Shown here piece after piece: positions 8,524 through 16,989 of a DNA stretch of 64,000 bases. The stretch comes from Paracoccaceae bacterium (GTDB lineage Bacteria; Pseudomonadota; Alphaproteobacteria; Rhodobacterales; Rhodobacteraceae). A program made the position numbers and the translations under genes. Within the stretch, counting starts at the first letter, position 1; each line of letters begins with the position of its first letter. Below the pieces are notes generated by a model. That model was not told where the DNA came from. It searched no databases and was given only the letters and a program-made list of their open reading frames with translations. The stretch spans positions 248,001 through 312,000 of the forward strand of contig JAGQRW010000007.1 of assembly GCA_020425085.1 (NCBI GenBank), in the 5' to 3' direction.

Positions 8524-9042
8524 ATGAGCCTGAGACCCATCCTGATTCATCCCGATCCACGCCTGAAAAAGGTCTGCGCCCCGTTTGAAGGGGTCGACAG
8601 CGCCGCCCGCAGGCTGGCCGACGACATGTTGGAAACCATGTATGATGCACCGGGGATCGGTCTTGCTGCGCCACAGATCGGCCAGTTGCAGCGGATGTTC
8701 GTGATGGATTGTTCCAGCCGCGAGGAAGATGCCGAACCTATGGTCCTGATCAACCCTGTGGTCACCTGGAAATCGGATGAGTTGAACGTTTATGAGGAAG
8801 GCTGTCTTTCGATCCCTGAACAATACGAGGAAGTGACTCGCCCGGCAGAAGTCAAGGTGCGGTTTCTTGATCTTGACGGGGTGATGGTGGAACGCAGGTT
8901 CTGCGGGCTTTCAGCCACCTGCGTGCAGCACGAGATCGACCATCTGGACGGGCGCCTGTTCATTGATTATCTCAGCCGGATCAAGCGTTCGATGATCACC
9001 AAGAAGATGAAGAAACTGAAGGCGGAAAGAGCGCTGCTTTGA
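8524..9042 (+). CDS. def: Peptide deformylase
   Basis: 172 residues with all three deformylase motifs intact: [17 protein letters not shown] (metal-ligand Cys) and QHEIDHLDG (two His ligands and the catalytic Glu). It removes the N-formyl group from nascent proteins. ATG 8524 is chosen over an in-frame upstream ATG at 8488 because the protein then starts MSLRPILIHPDPRL, the normal family N-terminus. Its stop overlaps the start of a second deformylase-like gene, and fmt follows, so formylation and deformylation genes form one operon. Confidence 0.96.
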   Translation: MSLRPILIHPDPRLKKVCAPFEGVDSAARRLADDMLETMYDAPGIGLAAPQIGQLQRMFVMDCSSREEDAEPMVLINPVVTWKSDELNVYEEGCLSIPEQYEEVTRPAEVKVRFLDLDGVMVERRFCGLSATCVQHEIDHLDGRLFIDYLSRIKRSMITKKMKKLKAERALL

Positions 9043-9551
9043 TGGCGGTGCGGCGGTTTCTGCCTTGGCCCGACCCCTGCTTGCGCCGGATTGCTTCGCC
9101 GGTGGCCGGCGTGGATGACCATATTCATTCGCTGTGGGATGACATGCTGGAAACCATGTATCTGATGCCGGGGATTGGTCTGGCGGCACCCCAGATCGGC
9201 CAATCGCTGCGGCTGGCGGTGGTGGATTGTTCCGCTGGCAAGGGTGAGGCGATCAGGTTGGCCAACCCGGAAATCCTGCATCAAAGCAGCCGGTTGAATG
9301 AAGAGGTCGAAGCTTCTCCCAATCTGCCGGGGGTCTCGGCGACGATTTCCCGGCCTCGGGCGGTGACAATCGGTTATCTCGATGAAACCGGTGTGCCGGT
9401 GGAAAAGGATTTTGTCGGGCTGTGGGCGACCTCGGTGCAGCATCAGATCGACCATCTGAACGGGCGGATGTATTTCGATCATCTCACTCAGGTGAAGCGG
9501 CGGATGTTGTTGGCGAAGGCGGCCAAGCTGGCCCGCCGGAAAGATCGGTGA
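9042..9551 (+). CDS. Degenerate peptide deformylase paralogue
   Basis: 169 residues clearly homologous to the upstream def ([10 protein letters not shown] is perfect). Motif II reads EASPNLPG instead of EGCLSLPG, so the metal-ligand cysteine is lost, and motif III reads QHQIDHLNG, replacing the catalytic glutamate with glutamine while keeping both histidines. As an ordinary deformylase it should be inactive or strongly altered. It is not decayed: the frame is intact, and TGATG overlaps join it to def and fmt. Possible roles are ribosome binding, a regulatory partner of Def, or a changed substrate; all are inference. Confidence 0.88.
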   Translation: MAVRRFLPWPDPCLRRIASPVAGVDDHIHSLWDDMLETMYLMPGIGLAAPQIGQSLRLAVVDCSAGKGEAIRLANPEILHQSSRLNEEVEASPNLPGVSATISRPRAVTIGYLDETGVPVEKDFVGLWATSVQHQIDHLNGRMYFDHLTQVKRRMLLAKAAKLARRKDR

Positions 9552-10459
9552 TGCGGATCGTTTTCATGGGAACGCCGGAATTCGCGGTGCCGCCGCTGAA
9601 CGCACTGGTTGCGGCGGGGCATGAGATTGCGGCAGTCTACTGTCAGCCTCAGCGCCCGGCGGGCCGAGGCAGAAAGCCGCGCCCTTCACCGGTGGAAATG
9701 CGTGCGCGTGACCTTGGGATCGAGGTTCGCAGCCCGGTCAGCTTCAGCAGCGAGTCCGATATCCTGGCGTTCAAATCGCTTGATGCCGCTGTGGCGGTGG
9801 TGGTTGCCTATGGGCTGATTCTGCCGCCCCGCCTGTTGTCGGCGCCACCTAGGGGCTGTCTGAATATCCATGCTTCGCTTTTGCCGCGCTGGCGCGGTGC
9901 GGCGCCGATTCACCGGGCGATCATGGCAGGTGATGAAGAAACCGGAATCTCGGTAATGCAGATGGAGGCAGGTTTGGATACCGGGCCGGTGTTGATGCAA
10001 ATGAAAACGGCGATTTCCCCTTCGGACACCACCGCCAGCTTACTTGATCGGCTGGCAGCCATGGGGGCCGAAGCCATCGTGCGGGTGTTGTCGGAACTTG
10101 CCGGTCTGGTGCCGGTGCCACAGCCTGAGGCGGGTGTCACCTATGCCAAAAAGATCGACAAGGCCGAGGCGCGGGTGGACTGGAAACGGCCAGCGGTCGA
10201 GATTGACCGCTTGATCCGCGCCCTTTCGCCATTTCCTGGCGCCTGGAGCGAGATCGGGGGTGAGCGGCTCAAGTTTCTTGACAGCCGTCTGAGCGAGGGC
10301 AAAGGCCAGCCGGGCGAGATCCTGTTGCCGGGGCCAAGGATTGCCTGCGGGACGGGCGCGATCGAATTGTTGCGGGTGCAGCGCGCCGGTCGGGCAGCAG
10401 TAACCGCAGCGGAATTTCTGCGCGGATTTGAACTGAAATCGGGGATGCGACTGGATTAA
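9551..10459 (+). CDS. fmt: Methionyl-tRNA formyltransferase
   Basis: 302 residues. The N-terminus [15 protein letters not shown], the folate-site block [17 protein letters not shown] and MEAGLDTGP are diagnostic; the C-terminal OB-like domain (about 205-302) binds initiator tRNA. It transfers formyl from 10-formyl-THF to Met-tRNAfMet. The ATG overlaps the previous stop by one base. An in-frame extension upstream to 9422 is an overlap artefact. It is the last gene of def-def2-fmt. Confidence 0.96.
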   Translation: MRIVFMGTPEFAVPPLNALVAAGHEIAAVYCQPQRPAGRGRKPRPSPVEMRARDLGIEVRSPVSFSSESDILAFKSLDAAVAVVVAYGLILPPRLLSAPPRGCLNIHASLLPRWRGAAPIHRAIMAGDEETGISVMQMEAGLDTGPVLMQMKTAISPSDTTASLLDRLAAMGAEAIVRVLSELAGLVPVPQPEAGVTYAKKIDKAEARVDWKRPAVEIDRLIRALSPFPGAWSEIGGERLKFLDSRLSEGKGQPGEILLPGPRIACGTGAIELLRVQRAGRAAVTAAEFLRGFELKSGMRLD

Positions 10460-10519
10460 CCCTTCTCAACCACATGCCTGACCCCATATAATACGCAAGA
10501 AACATGCGAAAGGGCGACA

Positions 10520-10756
10520 ATGGGCGTATTATACCTGCTGATTATCGGCGCGGCGGCCGGATTCATCGCGACCCGGATCATGGATCTGGAAACCAGCGTG
10601 CCGGTTACCATCGCCATCGGGGTTATCGGTGCGCTGATTGGTGGTCTGGTTCTGGGTATGCTTCTTGCGGTCATGGGGATGGCAGCCGGGTTCATCGGCG
10701 CGATACTGGGTGCGCTGGTGTTGATCTGGGCCTATCAGACTTATTTCGGCAAGTAG
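10520..10756 (+). CDS. GlsB/YeaQ/YmgE-type small membrane protein
   Basis: 78 residues, almost entirely three glycine-rich hydrophobic helices (GVLYLLIIGAAAGFIATRIM, then two more), as in the transglycosylase-associated/GlsB-YeaQ-YmgE family of stress-related inner-membrane proteins. Molecular role is not established. It is monocistronic, starting 61 bp after fmt. Confidence 0.82.
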   Translation: MGVLYLLIIGAAAGFIATRIMDLETSVPVTIAIGVIGALIGGLVLGMLLAVMGMAAGFIGAILGALVLIWAYQTYFGK

Positions 10757-10776
10757 AAATGTGCGGGCGGCACTGA

Positions 10777-11241
10777 TCAGGCGGTGTTGATGCGTTCCTG
10801 AAGGGCGCGGCCGAATTGATTGAGCCGCTTGCTGAATTTCCTGTTCAATACCCCCTTGGTCAGGCGCGCCGATTGTACCGCCAACCGCGCCGGCAGTGTT
10901 CTCGGGCTGATATCCAGCGTAACCGAAGCGCGGGTCTGACGCGCCGACAACGGCACCAGTTCCACCAGAATCGACGCCTCCAGTGCGTTGGCGGCAGCGG
11001 CGAAGATCATGCTGCTTGGCGGGTTGAAATCCACCAGTTCCACCACCATTCGCCGCGCCTTGCCCTTGTAGTCGAGATTGACATCCCAGATCATGCCTGG
11101 GCCGGGCGACATCAGGTCATCGACCCGGCGAATATCGGCACCGGAACGCAGCGCGAAGCGTTCAAAGAACTGGAAATCCGCAAACTGGGAAAATGTGGCG
11201 TCGGCGGATGCCTCGATATCGGTTTTGCCGCTAAATCTCAT
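10777..11241 (-). CDS. SRPBCC-family protein
   Basis: 154 residues beginning MRFSGKTDIEASADATFSQF, the typical opening of a START/SRPBCC (polyketide cyclase or CoxG-like) helix-grip fold, with a long basic C-terminal helix. These proteins bind hydrophobic ligands in a central cavity; the ligand here is unknown. There is no signal peptide. It lies just downstream of nudC on the same strand, 39 bp away, and may be co-transcribed. The fold is fairly sure, the role unknown. Confidence 0.78.
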   Translation of the reverse strand: MRFSGKTDIEASADATFSQFADFQFFERFALRSGADIRRVDDLMSPGPGMIWDVNLDYKGKARRMVVELVDFNPPSSMIFAAAANALEASILVELVPLSARQTRASVTLDISPRTLPARLAVQSARLTKGVLNRKFSKRLNQFGRALQERINTA

Positions 11242-11280
11242 GCGTCGTATGGCTCAATCTCTTGTTCGCCTTCATCTGCC

Positions 11281-12249
11281 CTAAGTTAACGTGTCTGACA
11301 ACCAGTTCCTGATAAGAAAATTTGCGATTGCGCCTTTGCGGGCAGCCAGCAGGGTCGAAGACCGGGTGGCCCATGCTTCGAGGATTTCTTCGCGGCTGGT
11401 CCAGATGGCGTCTTCGATCTCTTTCGGGTCGATGGTGATTTCCTGGTTCTTGGCGCGACCCTCACAGCCGATCATCAGCGAAGAGGGGAAAGGCCAGGGT
11501 TGGCTGGCGAGATAGCCGACTTCGGAGATTTGGATGCGGGTTTCTTCATAAACCTCGCGGCGTACCGCCGTTTCGATGGTTTCGCCGGGTTCCATGAAAC
11601 CCGCCAGAAGCGAATACATCCCCTCGGGCCAACCGGGAGAGCGGCCCAGAAGTACCTTGTTGCCGCAGGTTATCAGCATGATCACCACTGGGTCGGTGCG
11701 CGGGAAATGGTGGGCCTTGCAACTCGGGCAGACGCGCTGCCAGCCACCGGGAGTGATCGCAGACCTTTCGCCGCAGCGTGCACAGAACCGGTGGGCGCGA
11801 TGCCAGGCGAACACCCCGACCGACATCGCCGCGAGTTCGGCGTCGTGGGCGTCTAGCCGTGTCATGTTGCGGCGAAGTTCGACAAAACGCTGGGTTTCGG
11901 GCAGCGCCGGGTGATGCTGTTCGCTGTCGTCGATGAAGGTGCCGATCGGCAAGGTGTCGGGTTCCGGTGCGTTCCAGGCGGAAACGTCCATTGCGAAATA
12001 AGGTGTAGCGCCTTCGATGCCAAGAAAGATCAGCCCCTCGTGCCCCTCGTTCAAAACCGGGTGGCCCGGTGAAACATAGGCCAGCCCGATCCGTTCTTTG
12101 CCTTCGATCAGGGGCTTGCCCCGCCAAACCGGCAAGACCCGTGCGTCGGCCTTTGCAAGCAATTCCGCCAGTTGCGCCTTGTCGGTACGAAATTCCGCTG
12201 CCCGCTGAAATCCAGCGCCACCAAAGGTAACCGATTCGGCGAGTTTCAT
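11281..12249 (-). CDS. nudC: NADH pyrophosphatase / NAD-cap hydrolase
   Basis: 322 residues with three parts: an N-terminal NudC-like domain, a zinc ribbon (FCARCGERS and CPSC near 140-165) and a Nudix domain with GFMEPGE...REVYEETRI. The family signature SQPWPFPSSLM follows the Nudix box and marks NAD(H) specificity. NudC hydrolyses NAD(H) and removes NAD caps from RNA. ATG 12249 is preferred to TTG 12255. All catalytic residues are present. Confidence 0.95.
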   Translation of the reverse strand: MKLAESVTFGGAGFQRAAEFRTDKAQLAELLAKADARVLPVWRGKPLIEGKERIGLAYVSPGHPVLNEGHEGLIFLGIEGATPYFAMDVSAWNAPEPDTLPIGTFIDDSEQHHPALPETQRFVELRRNMTRLDAHDAELAAMSVGVFAWHRAHRFCARCGERSAITPGGWQRVCPSCKAHHFPRTDPVVIMLITCGNKVLLGRSPGWPEGMYSLLAGFMEPGETIETAVRREVYEETRIQISEVGYLASQPWPFPSSLMIGCEGRAKNQEITIDPKEIEDAIWTSREEILEAWATRSSTLLAARKGAIANFLIRNWLSDTLT

Positions 12250-12383
12250 CGGCAAGACTTTCGGCAGGTCCGGGATGGATTGGCGTGTTGATGTCGTTGC
12301 GGTTTCACATTAACCTTCCCTAAATGTCGGGCTTTTCGGCACAATAAAAGCAAGTTCTTGTAAAAGACAATAATGTATCGGGC

Positions 12384-13685
12384 ATGAAAACACTGTTGAA
12401 ACTATGGTTGCTGGTGCTGGCGGTCTATCTGTTCGCCATGGCTTCGGTGATGTTTTCGATCCCGCCGGCCCCGGCATTGCTGAATCTATACCTTTATGTG
12501 ATGGACAACCGCTGGGAAACCCGCGGCGTCGTTGAGAGGGTCAAAAGCGATCTGGATATAGTACCCTACAGGGTTCTGACCCGCGATGCGGGAGGGGCGC
12601 CCCAGGCTAAGGGGTTCAGGCAAATCAAATTGCCGGGCAAGGCGGCGCGACGTGAAAATCCGCATGTGTTTCTGGCGCCCGAGCGCAAGGCAAAATTGAC
12701 CTTTCTGCACGGGGTGTTCGATTTTGAAGGCGCACTTCACGGTGCCATCCTGCTGGATGAAACCGGGCAAGTCAGCCACCGCTGGCTGCTGCCCGAACTT
12801 GCTGATTATCCGGGAAAGAAACGTGATGGCAGTCTGTATCCGCATGGCGTTCTGGTTGATCCCGATGGTTCTGTCACCTACATTTTCGATTTCGGCGGCA
12901 CCATCAACAAGGTCGATGCCTGTGGCCGGAAAATCTGGTCGCGGGCAGATGGCCACGACTACAACCATGTTCTGTCGCGTGCCGATGATGGCAGTATCTG
13001 GACGATCGACGGACAGATCCGTGCCTTTGTGCGCATTGATCCCGATAGCGGCGATGTGATCGGCGAAATCCCGATGGAAAAGATCGTCCGGGCCAATCTT
13101 GATCTTGGCATCTTTACCACGCGGTTCGATCATTTTGAAACCGGGCCAAAGGCCCTTGCCGATCCCTATCACGCCAACGATATCGAACCGCTGACGGCGG
13201 CGATGGCGGCGGCATTTCCAATGTTCAGGGCCGGTGATCTGCTGATCAGTCTCAGGGCGCTAAATCTGATTTTCGTGATGGACCCGGATACCGCCCGCGT
13301 GAAATGGTATTCGCAAGGCGAAACCCAGTTGCAGCACGACCCGGATTTCATGCCGAACGGGCGGATCGAGGTTCTGGACAATCATTGGTTCAAACCACCG
13401 TCGCGCATCCTGTCGCTGGATCCCGCCGGTGGGCCGAGCCAGGTGGTGCTGGACGGTGCCAGTCAGGACTTCTTTTCGCCCAATCGTGGCAAGTTCGAAG
13501 GATCTGACGGCGGGCGGCTGGTTACCTCATCCAAGCAGGGGCGGGTTTTTGAACTCGATGCGAACGGGCGCAAGGTGTTTGAATTCGTCAACACCTATGA
13601 CGACAAGGAAGGCCTGCGCGCACTGATTTCCGAGGCGATAGTGCTGCCGATGGATTATTTCACCGATCTGCCCGATTGTGACTGA
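12384..13685 (+). CDS. Arylsulfotransferase-like beta-propeller protein
   Basis: 433 residues. One N-terminal membrane anchor or signal segment (LLKLWLLVLAVYLFAMASVM) is followed by a large domain with repeated strands and His-rich motifs (SLYPHGVLVD, GHDYNHVLSR, YHANDIEP, LQHDPDFMPN), matching the arylsulfotransferase (ASST/PF14269-type) propeller. Bacterial ASSTs transfer sulfate between phenolic compounds in the periplasm without PAPS. The catalytic His cannot be assigned with certainty. Two small membrane proteins and a PAPS-type sulfotransferase follow. Confidence 0.8.
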   Translation: MKTLLKLWLLVLAVYLFAMASVMFSIPPAPALLNLYLYVMDNRWETRGVVERVKSDLDIVPYRVLTRDAGGAPQAKGFRQIKLPGKAARRENPHVFLAPERKAKLTFLHGVFDFEGALHGAILLDETGQVSHRWLLPELADYPGKKRDGSLYPHGVLVDPDGSVTYIFDFGGTINKVDACGRKIWSRADGHDYNHVLSRADDGSIWTIDGQIRAFVRIDPDSGDVIGEIPMEKIVRANLDLGIFTTRFDHFETGPKALADPYHANDIEPLTAAMAAAFPMFRAGDLLISLRALNLIFVMDPDTARVKWYSQGETQLQHDPDFMPNGRIEVLDNHWFKPPSRILSLDPAGGPSQVVLDGASQDFFSPNRGKFEGSDGGRLVTSSKQGRVFELDANGRKVFEFVNTYDDKEGLRALISEAIVLPMDYFTDLPDCD

Positions 13686-13920
13686 GTCCCACCTGCCACG
13701 CTGGCCATCCCGGTGCAAATATCCGCAATATCAAGGTTGATGTGATCGGGGTTTCGACCTAGTCATAATGAAATGCCGGGGCAGTCGGCCAAAAAGATGA
13801 CACCATCAGGTGCAAAAAAGATCAGGCAAGAAGAATCGGCTGATTTCGGGATTGCCGGGGCAGGGGGCTGCCCGGTGCAGTGCGTTACCCGAACTCGACC
13901 GTAACCAAGGAGTAGGCGAA

Positions 13921-14139
13921 ATGCGCATGAATATTCTCAGACTGGCGGCGATTGCCACCCTGTTCGCCCTGCCGGCGCAGGCTTATGTCGGCCCCGGTCT
14001 TGGGCTTGGGGCTATCGGGGTAGTCGCGGGATTGCTGTTGTCACTGGTAATGGCATTCATCGCCTTTGTCTGGCTGCCGATCAAAAAGCTGTTCAACCGC
14101 AACAAGTCGCTGGTGGAAGAGGGCGGGGATGAGGGTTGA
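13921..14139 (+). CDS. Small membrane protein
   Basis: 72 residues: a signal-like N-terminus ending LPAQAYVGPGLGLG, one glycine-rich hydrophobic helix (GVVAGLLLSLVMAFIAFVWL) and a short basic then acidic tail. AAGGAG sits 7-8 bp upstream of ATG 13921, which makes this start better than upstream codons in the frame. It overlaps the next gene by 11 bp. I do not know a function; its place between two sulfotransfer genes suggests a part in the same envelope process. Confidence 0.75.
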   Translation: MRMNILRLAAIATLFALPAQAYVGPGLGLGAIGVVAGLLLSLVMAFIAFVWLPIKKLFNRNKSLVEEGGDEG

Positions 14140-14518
14140 CACCTCATTGCTGCTGGGGTTGCCGGCAACCATCGTTGCGGTCGAACTGGTGCTTGTTCTC
14201 AGGTTCCGGTCGGTTCTGTCACGCTGGGGCAGGGTGATGGCGCAATCAACAGCGCTGATGCAGGACAAGAACCTCAGCGACAGCGATAAACAGTCAAGGC
14301 TGGCCAAGGCATCCGGCGCAACGCTGTCGGAATCGCTGAAACTGCTGGCAATCATTCTGGTGGCGTTGTTCGGCTATGCCATGGTGATCGGGGCGGGGGT
14401 TGAACTGTTCCGGCTGGATACCTCGATGCCACAGGTGCTGACGCGGGTTGATCTGCAAATCCTGTCGGTGATCGTCGCCATCGTCTGGATCTGGATCCGC
14501 ACCCGTGTCTTCGGCTGA
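14129..14518 (+). CDS. Hypothetical two-helix membrane protein
   Basis: 129 residues with an N-terminal hydrophobic helix, a polar middle (about 30-65) and two further hydrophobic stretches near 67-90 and 105-122. No known domain is recognised. It overlaps the gene before (11 bp) and the sulfotransferase after (14 bp), so translation is coupled and the four genes 12384-15536 probably function together. The role is unknown. Confidence 0.7.
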   Translation: MRVDTSLLLGLPATIVAVELVLVLRFRSVLSRWGRVMAQSTALMQDKNLSDSDKQSRLAKASGATLSESLKLLAIILVALFGYAMVIGAGVELFRLDTSMPQVLTRVDLQILSVIVAIVWIWIRTRVFG

Positions 14519-15536
14519 ATACGGGTTCTTCTCACGCTTGATGCACCGGGTTGCGCTGGGTTCTCCGGCGGTTCTGCGCGCGATGATGCAGATGGAACAG
14601 GGCAAGTGGAAATCCATCGCTTTCGATGCAGAGGCGGTATCGCCGGTATTCATAGCGGGACTCGCCCGATCGGGTTCCACCCTGCTGTTGAACCGATTGG
14701 CGGCGAGTGGTGAATTTTCCAGTTCCACCTATCGACATATGCCGTTTGTTCTGGCCCCAAACCTGTGGTCGGGAACCAGCCGCAGGCACCAACGGCAAAG
14801 TGCCTCGGTCGAACGCGCGCATGGCGATGGCATGAAACACAGCGCTGACAGCGAGGAAGCCTTTGAAGAGGTGTTCTGGCGTGCCGTCGAATCCAGGGTT
14901 GATGCGCCGATGCTGCCATGGCTGCCAGTGGTCAACAATGAAATGCTGGCGCAGTTTCGCCGCTTTCTGATCAGCGTTATCAAGGCTGAAGGCGCGCCAC
15001 GCTATCTGTCCAAGAACAACAACAATGTCGTCCGGATCCCGACCCTACTGAAGGTTGCAGATACGGCACAGGTCGTGGTTCCGTTTCGCGACCCCGCCGG
15101 GTTCGTCGGCTCGACCATGGCCCAGCATCGACGGTTTCTTGACGAAGCAAAAACCGATCCGTTCGCCCAACGTTATATGGCTTGGCTGGGTCATTTTGAA
15201 TTCGGCCCGCTGTTCAGACCGTTTGCCGCCCCGGGATTGCCGCCGCCGCCTGCCGATCTGACGTCGGAATACCTGTGGCGTTACTGGATCGCGGTCTACG
15301 GCGCATTGCTGAAATACGATGATCCCCGGGTGCATTTCTTTGATTACGACGCCTTTTGCAGCGATCCGGCTGGTCGTTTGGCGGCACTGGGGCCGGCGCT
15401 GGCGCTGCGCGAGGTGCCGTTACCGCCAGATAAGGTGCATCCGCCGCACCTATATGACCAGTCGGCCATTGCCAACGAAATTCACACCGCAGCAGCACAG
15501 GTGCATCAGGCGCTGAAGGTTCGCGCCCTGAAATAG
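14505..15536 (+). CDS. PAPS-dependent sulfotransferase family protein
   Basis: 343 residues. The 5'-phosphosulfate loop is plain: VFIAGLARSGSTLLLNRLAA near residue 50, and the 3'-phosphate motif region includes QVVVPFRDPAGFVGS near 185. This places it in the cytosolic sulfotransferase superfamily using PAPS. The acceptor is unknown. The GTG start at 14505 overlaps the upstream gene by 14 bp. The final gene of the sulfation-like cluster. Confidence 0.85.
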   Translation: MSSAEYGFFSRLMHRVALGSPAVLRAMMQMEQGKWKSIAFDAEAVSPVFIAGLARSGSTLLLNRLAASGEFSSSTYRHMPFVLAPNLWSGTSRRHQRQSASVERAHGDGMKHSADSEEAFEEVFWRAVESRVDAPMLPWLPVVNNEMLAQFRRFLISVIKAEGAPRYLSKNNNNVVRIPTLLKVADTAQVVVPFRDPAGFVGSTMAQHRRFLDEAKTDPFAQRYMAWLGHFEFGPLFRPFAAPGLPPPPADLTSEYLWRYWIAVYGALLKYDDPRVHFFDYDAFCSDPAGRLAALGPALALREVPLPPDKVHPPHLYDQSAIANEIHTAAAQVHQALKVRALK

Positions 15537-15548
15537 CCGCAACAGGTC

Positions 15549-15577
15549 TTGCATCCGGCCGTTACTGAGACTATTTT
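15549..15577 (+). promoter_or_regulatory. Sigma-70-type promoter of SRP RNA
   Basis: TTGCAT (15549-15554), 17 bp spacer, TATTTT (15572-15577), then 6 bp to the first base of the SRP RNA stem at 15584. The layout matches that of the 6S RNA promoter in this window. Confidence 0.65.
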
Positions 15578-15583
15578 GCCGTT

Positions 15584-15677
15584 GAGAGGTTGGCGCGGGC
15601 AGACGCCTCGCCAACCCGGTCAGATCCGGAAGGAAGCAGCCGTAACGAGCCTCGTTTGGGTCGATGTCCAGCCTCTC
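15584..15677 (+). ncRNA. ffs: Signal recognition particle RNA, small bacterial type
   Basis: The universal core GGTCAGATCCGGAAGGAAG followed by CAGCCGTAACGAG is present at 15618-15650, the Ffh-binding tetraloop region. Outer stem GAGAGGTTGG (15584-15593) pairs with CCAGCCTCTC (15668-15677). Length is about 94-96 nt. It works with Ffh and FtsY in co-translational membrane targeting. Confidence 0.96.
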
Positions 15678-15846
15678 ACCCCCCAATCCCCCTTGGTAAT
15701 CTGACGCGCCACTGGCCGGTTTGTCACTATTCTGGCGAAATCATGGCAATATTGCGTTTTACGTTGATTATGGCAAATTCTGCTGTCAGAAAAAGACCGA
15801 CATCGGGGCGCAAGACCCTGAGATTATTGAGTGTTCCGAGGCGGGA

Positions 15847-16842
15847 ATGGGCAAGATCAATATCACTTCCAACGGCACCTATGTCGTTGGCGACGATGAC
15901 AAGATCAGGATCGAGGTGCCGAATGGCGGCGATGTTGTTCTTGTGGCTGATCCGGATGATGAAGTTGAAGAGATCAGGGTCGAATTCAGAGGTGATGATC
16001 ACAGCGACAAAGTCACCATCGACCTTTCAACCTTCAGCGAAGACGACCTTGAAATCGAGATCAAGCACTACGATCCGTCGGATATCCTGAACCTTGTCGG
16101 TGCGTTCGATGCCCATGTCGATCCTGATGATGTCGATAAATATAACTTCAGCTATTACGGTTCAGATGGCAAACTGTATAGCGGCACGATCAAGGCCAAG
16201 GATGGTGGCGAAAAGGATTTTACCGACCCCAATCCGCCGATCACCCTGAATTTCGTGTGTTTCGGCCGGGGTACGCTGATCGCGGTGCCGGGCGGGCGTG
16301 TTCCGGTTGAGGAGTTGGCAATCGGTGATCTGGTGCTGACCCGTGATCACGGGCCACAACGTCTGCGCTGGATCGGCAGGCGGCAACTGGGCACGCTGGA
16401 ACTTATCCGCGCACCGCATCTGAGGCCGATAATCGTGCGAGCGGGCGCATTTGGCAAGGGAACGCCGGATCGTGATCTGTCCCTGTCGCCGCAGCACCGG
16501 GTGGTGATTGCCGACTGGCGGGCGCAACTGTTATTCGGCGAGGATGAATTGATGGTGCCGATCAAGGCGCTGGTCAATGATCGCGACATCCAGGTGGAAA
16601 GCAATGCTACCGAGGTCGAGTATTTCCATTTGCTGTTCGATCGCCATGAAATCGTTTTTGCCAACGACCTGCCGTCCGAAAGCCTGTTGCTGGGCAAAGA
16701 GGCTACCAAAGGGATCGGAGCCGAAGGAATGGCAGAAGTTGCCGAATTGTTCGGCGACCCGCTGAGCGGCGAAATCGCCGGGTTCAATGCCGCTTGCCCG
16801 ATTGTCCGGATGCGGGATGGGGTGGTTCTGGGCACACGGTGA
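15847..16842 (+). CDS. Hint-domain (Hint_2) protein with acidic N-terminal region
   Basis: 331 residues from ATG 15847 (MGKINITSNGTYVV); an open frame from 15721 lacks a sensible start. The first 130 residues are rich in Asp/Glu and beta-strand-like, similar to calcium-binding repeats. From about 134 a Hint domain begins with CFGRGTLIAVPGG, continues VEELAIGDLVLTRDHG, and includes SLSPQHRVVI, as in hedgehog/intein-type self-processing domains common in Rhodobacterales. No N-terminal signal peptide is seen, so secretion, if any, would need another route. Target and processing are unknown. Confidence 0.85.
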   Translation: MGKINITSNGTYVVGDDDKIRIEVPNGGDVVLVADPDDEVEEIRVEFRGDDHSDKVTIDLSTFSEDDLEIEIKHYDPSDILNLVGAFDAHVDPDDVDKYNFSYYGSDGKLYSGTIKAKDGGEKDFTDPNPPITLNFVCFGRGTLIAVPGGRVPVEELAIGDLVLTRDHGPQRLRWIGRRQLGTLELIRAPHLRPIIVRAGAFGKGTPDRDLSLSPQHRVVIADWRAQLLFGEDELMVPIKALVNDRDIQVESNATEVEYFHLLFDRHEIVFANDLPSESLLLGKEATKGIGAEGMAEVAELFGDPLSGEIAGFNAACPIVRMRDGVVLGTR

Positions 16843-16989
16843 AACAGCGTTATCAAAGGCGCTGGCCCAGTGGTTTTGTCGATTGGTTGAAGCATCGGAA
16901 AGGCAGGGTTCGGATTTGCCAGCGGGCGGGCTATGTTGTGGCCGCGCTATCCGGGATCCTTGCTGATGACAGGTGGATATGCCGCCGTA

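Noticed and set aside
8401-8823. N-terminal extension of the patB frame
   Set aside because: It is antisense to def and unlike PatB; the family N-terminus begins at 8400.
15721-15846. Upstream extension of the Hint-protein frame
   Set aside because: It begins with a weak codon right after the SRP RNA and reads unlike a signal peptide or domain; ATG 15847 starts the conserved pattern.
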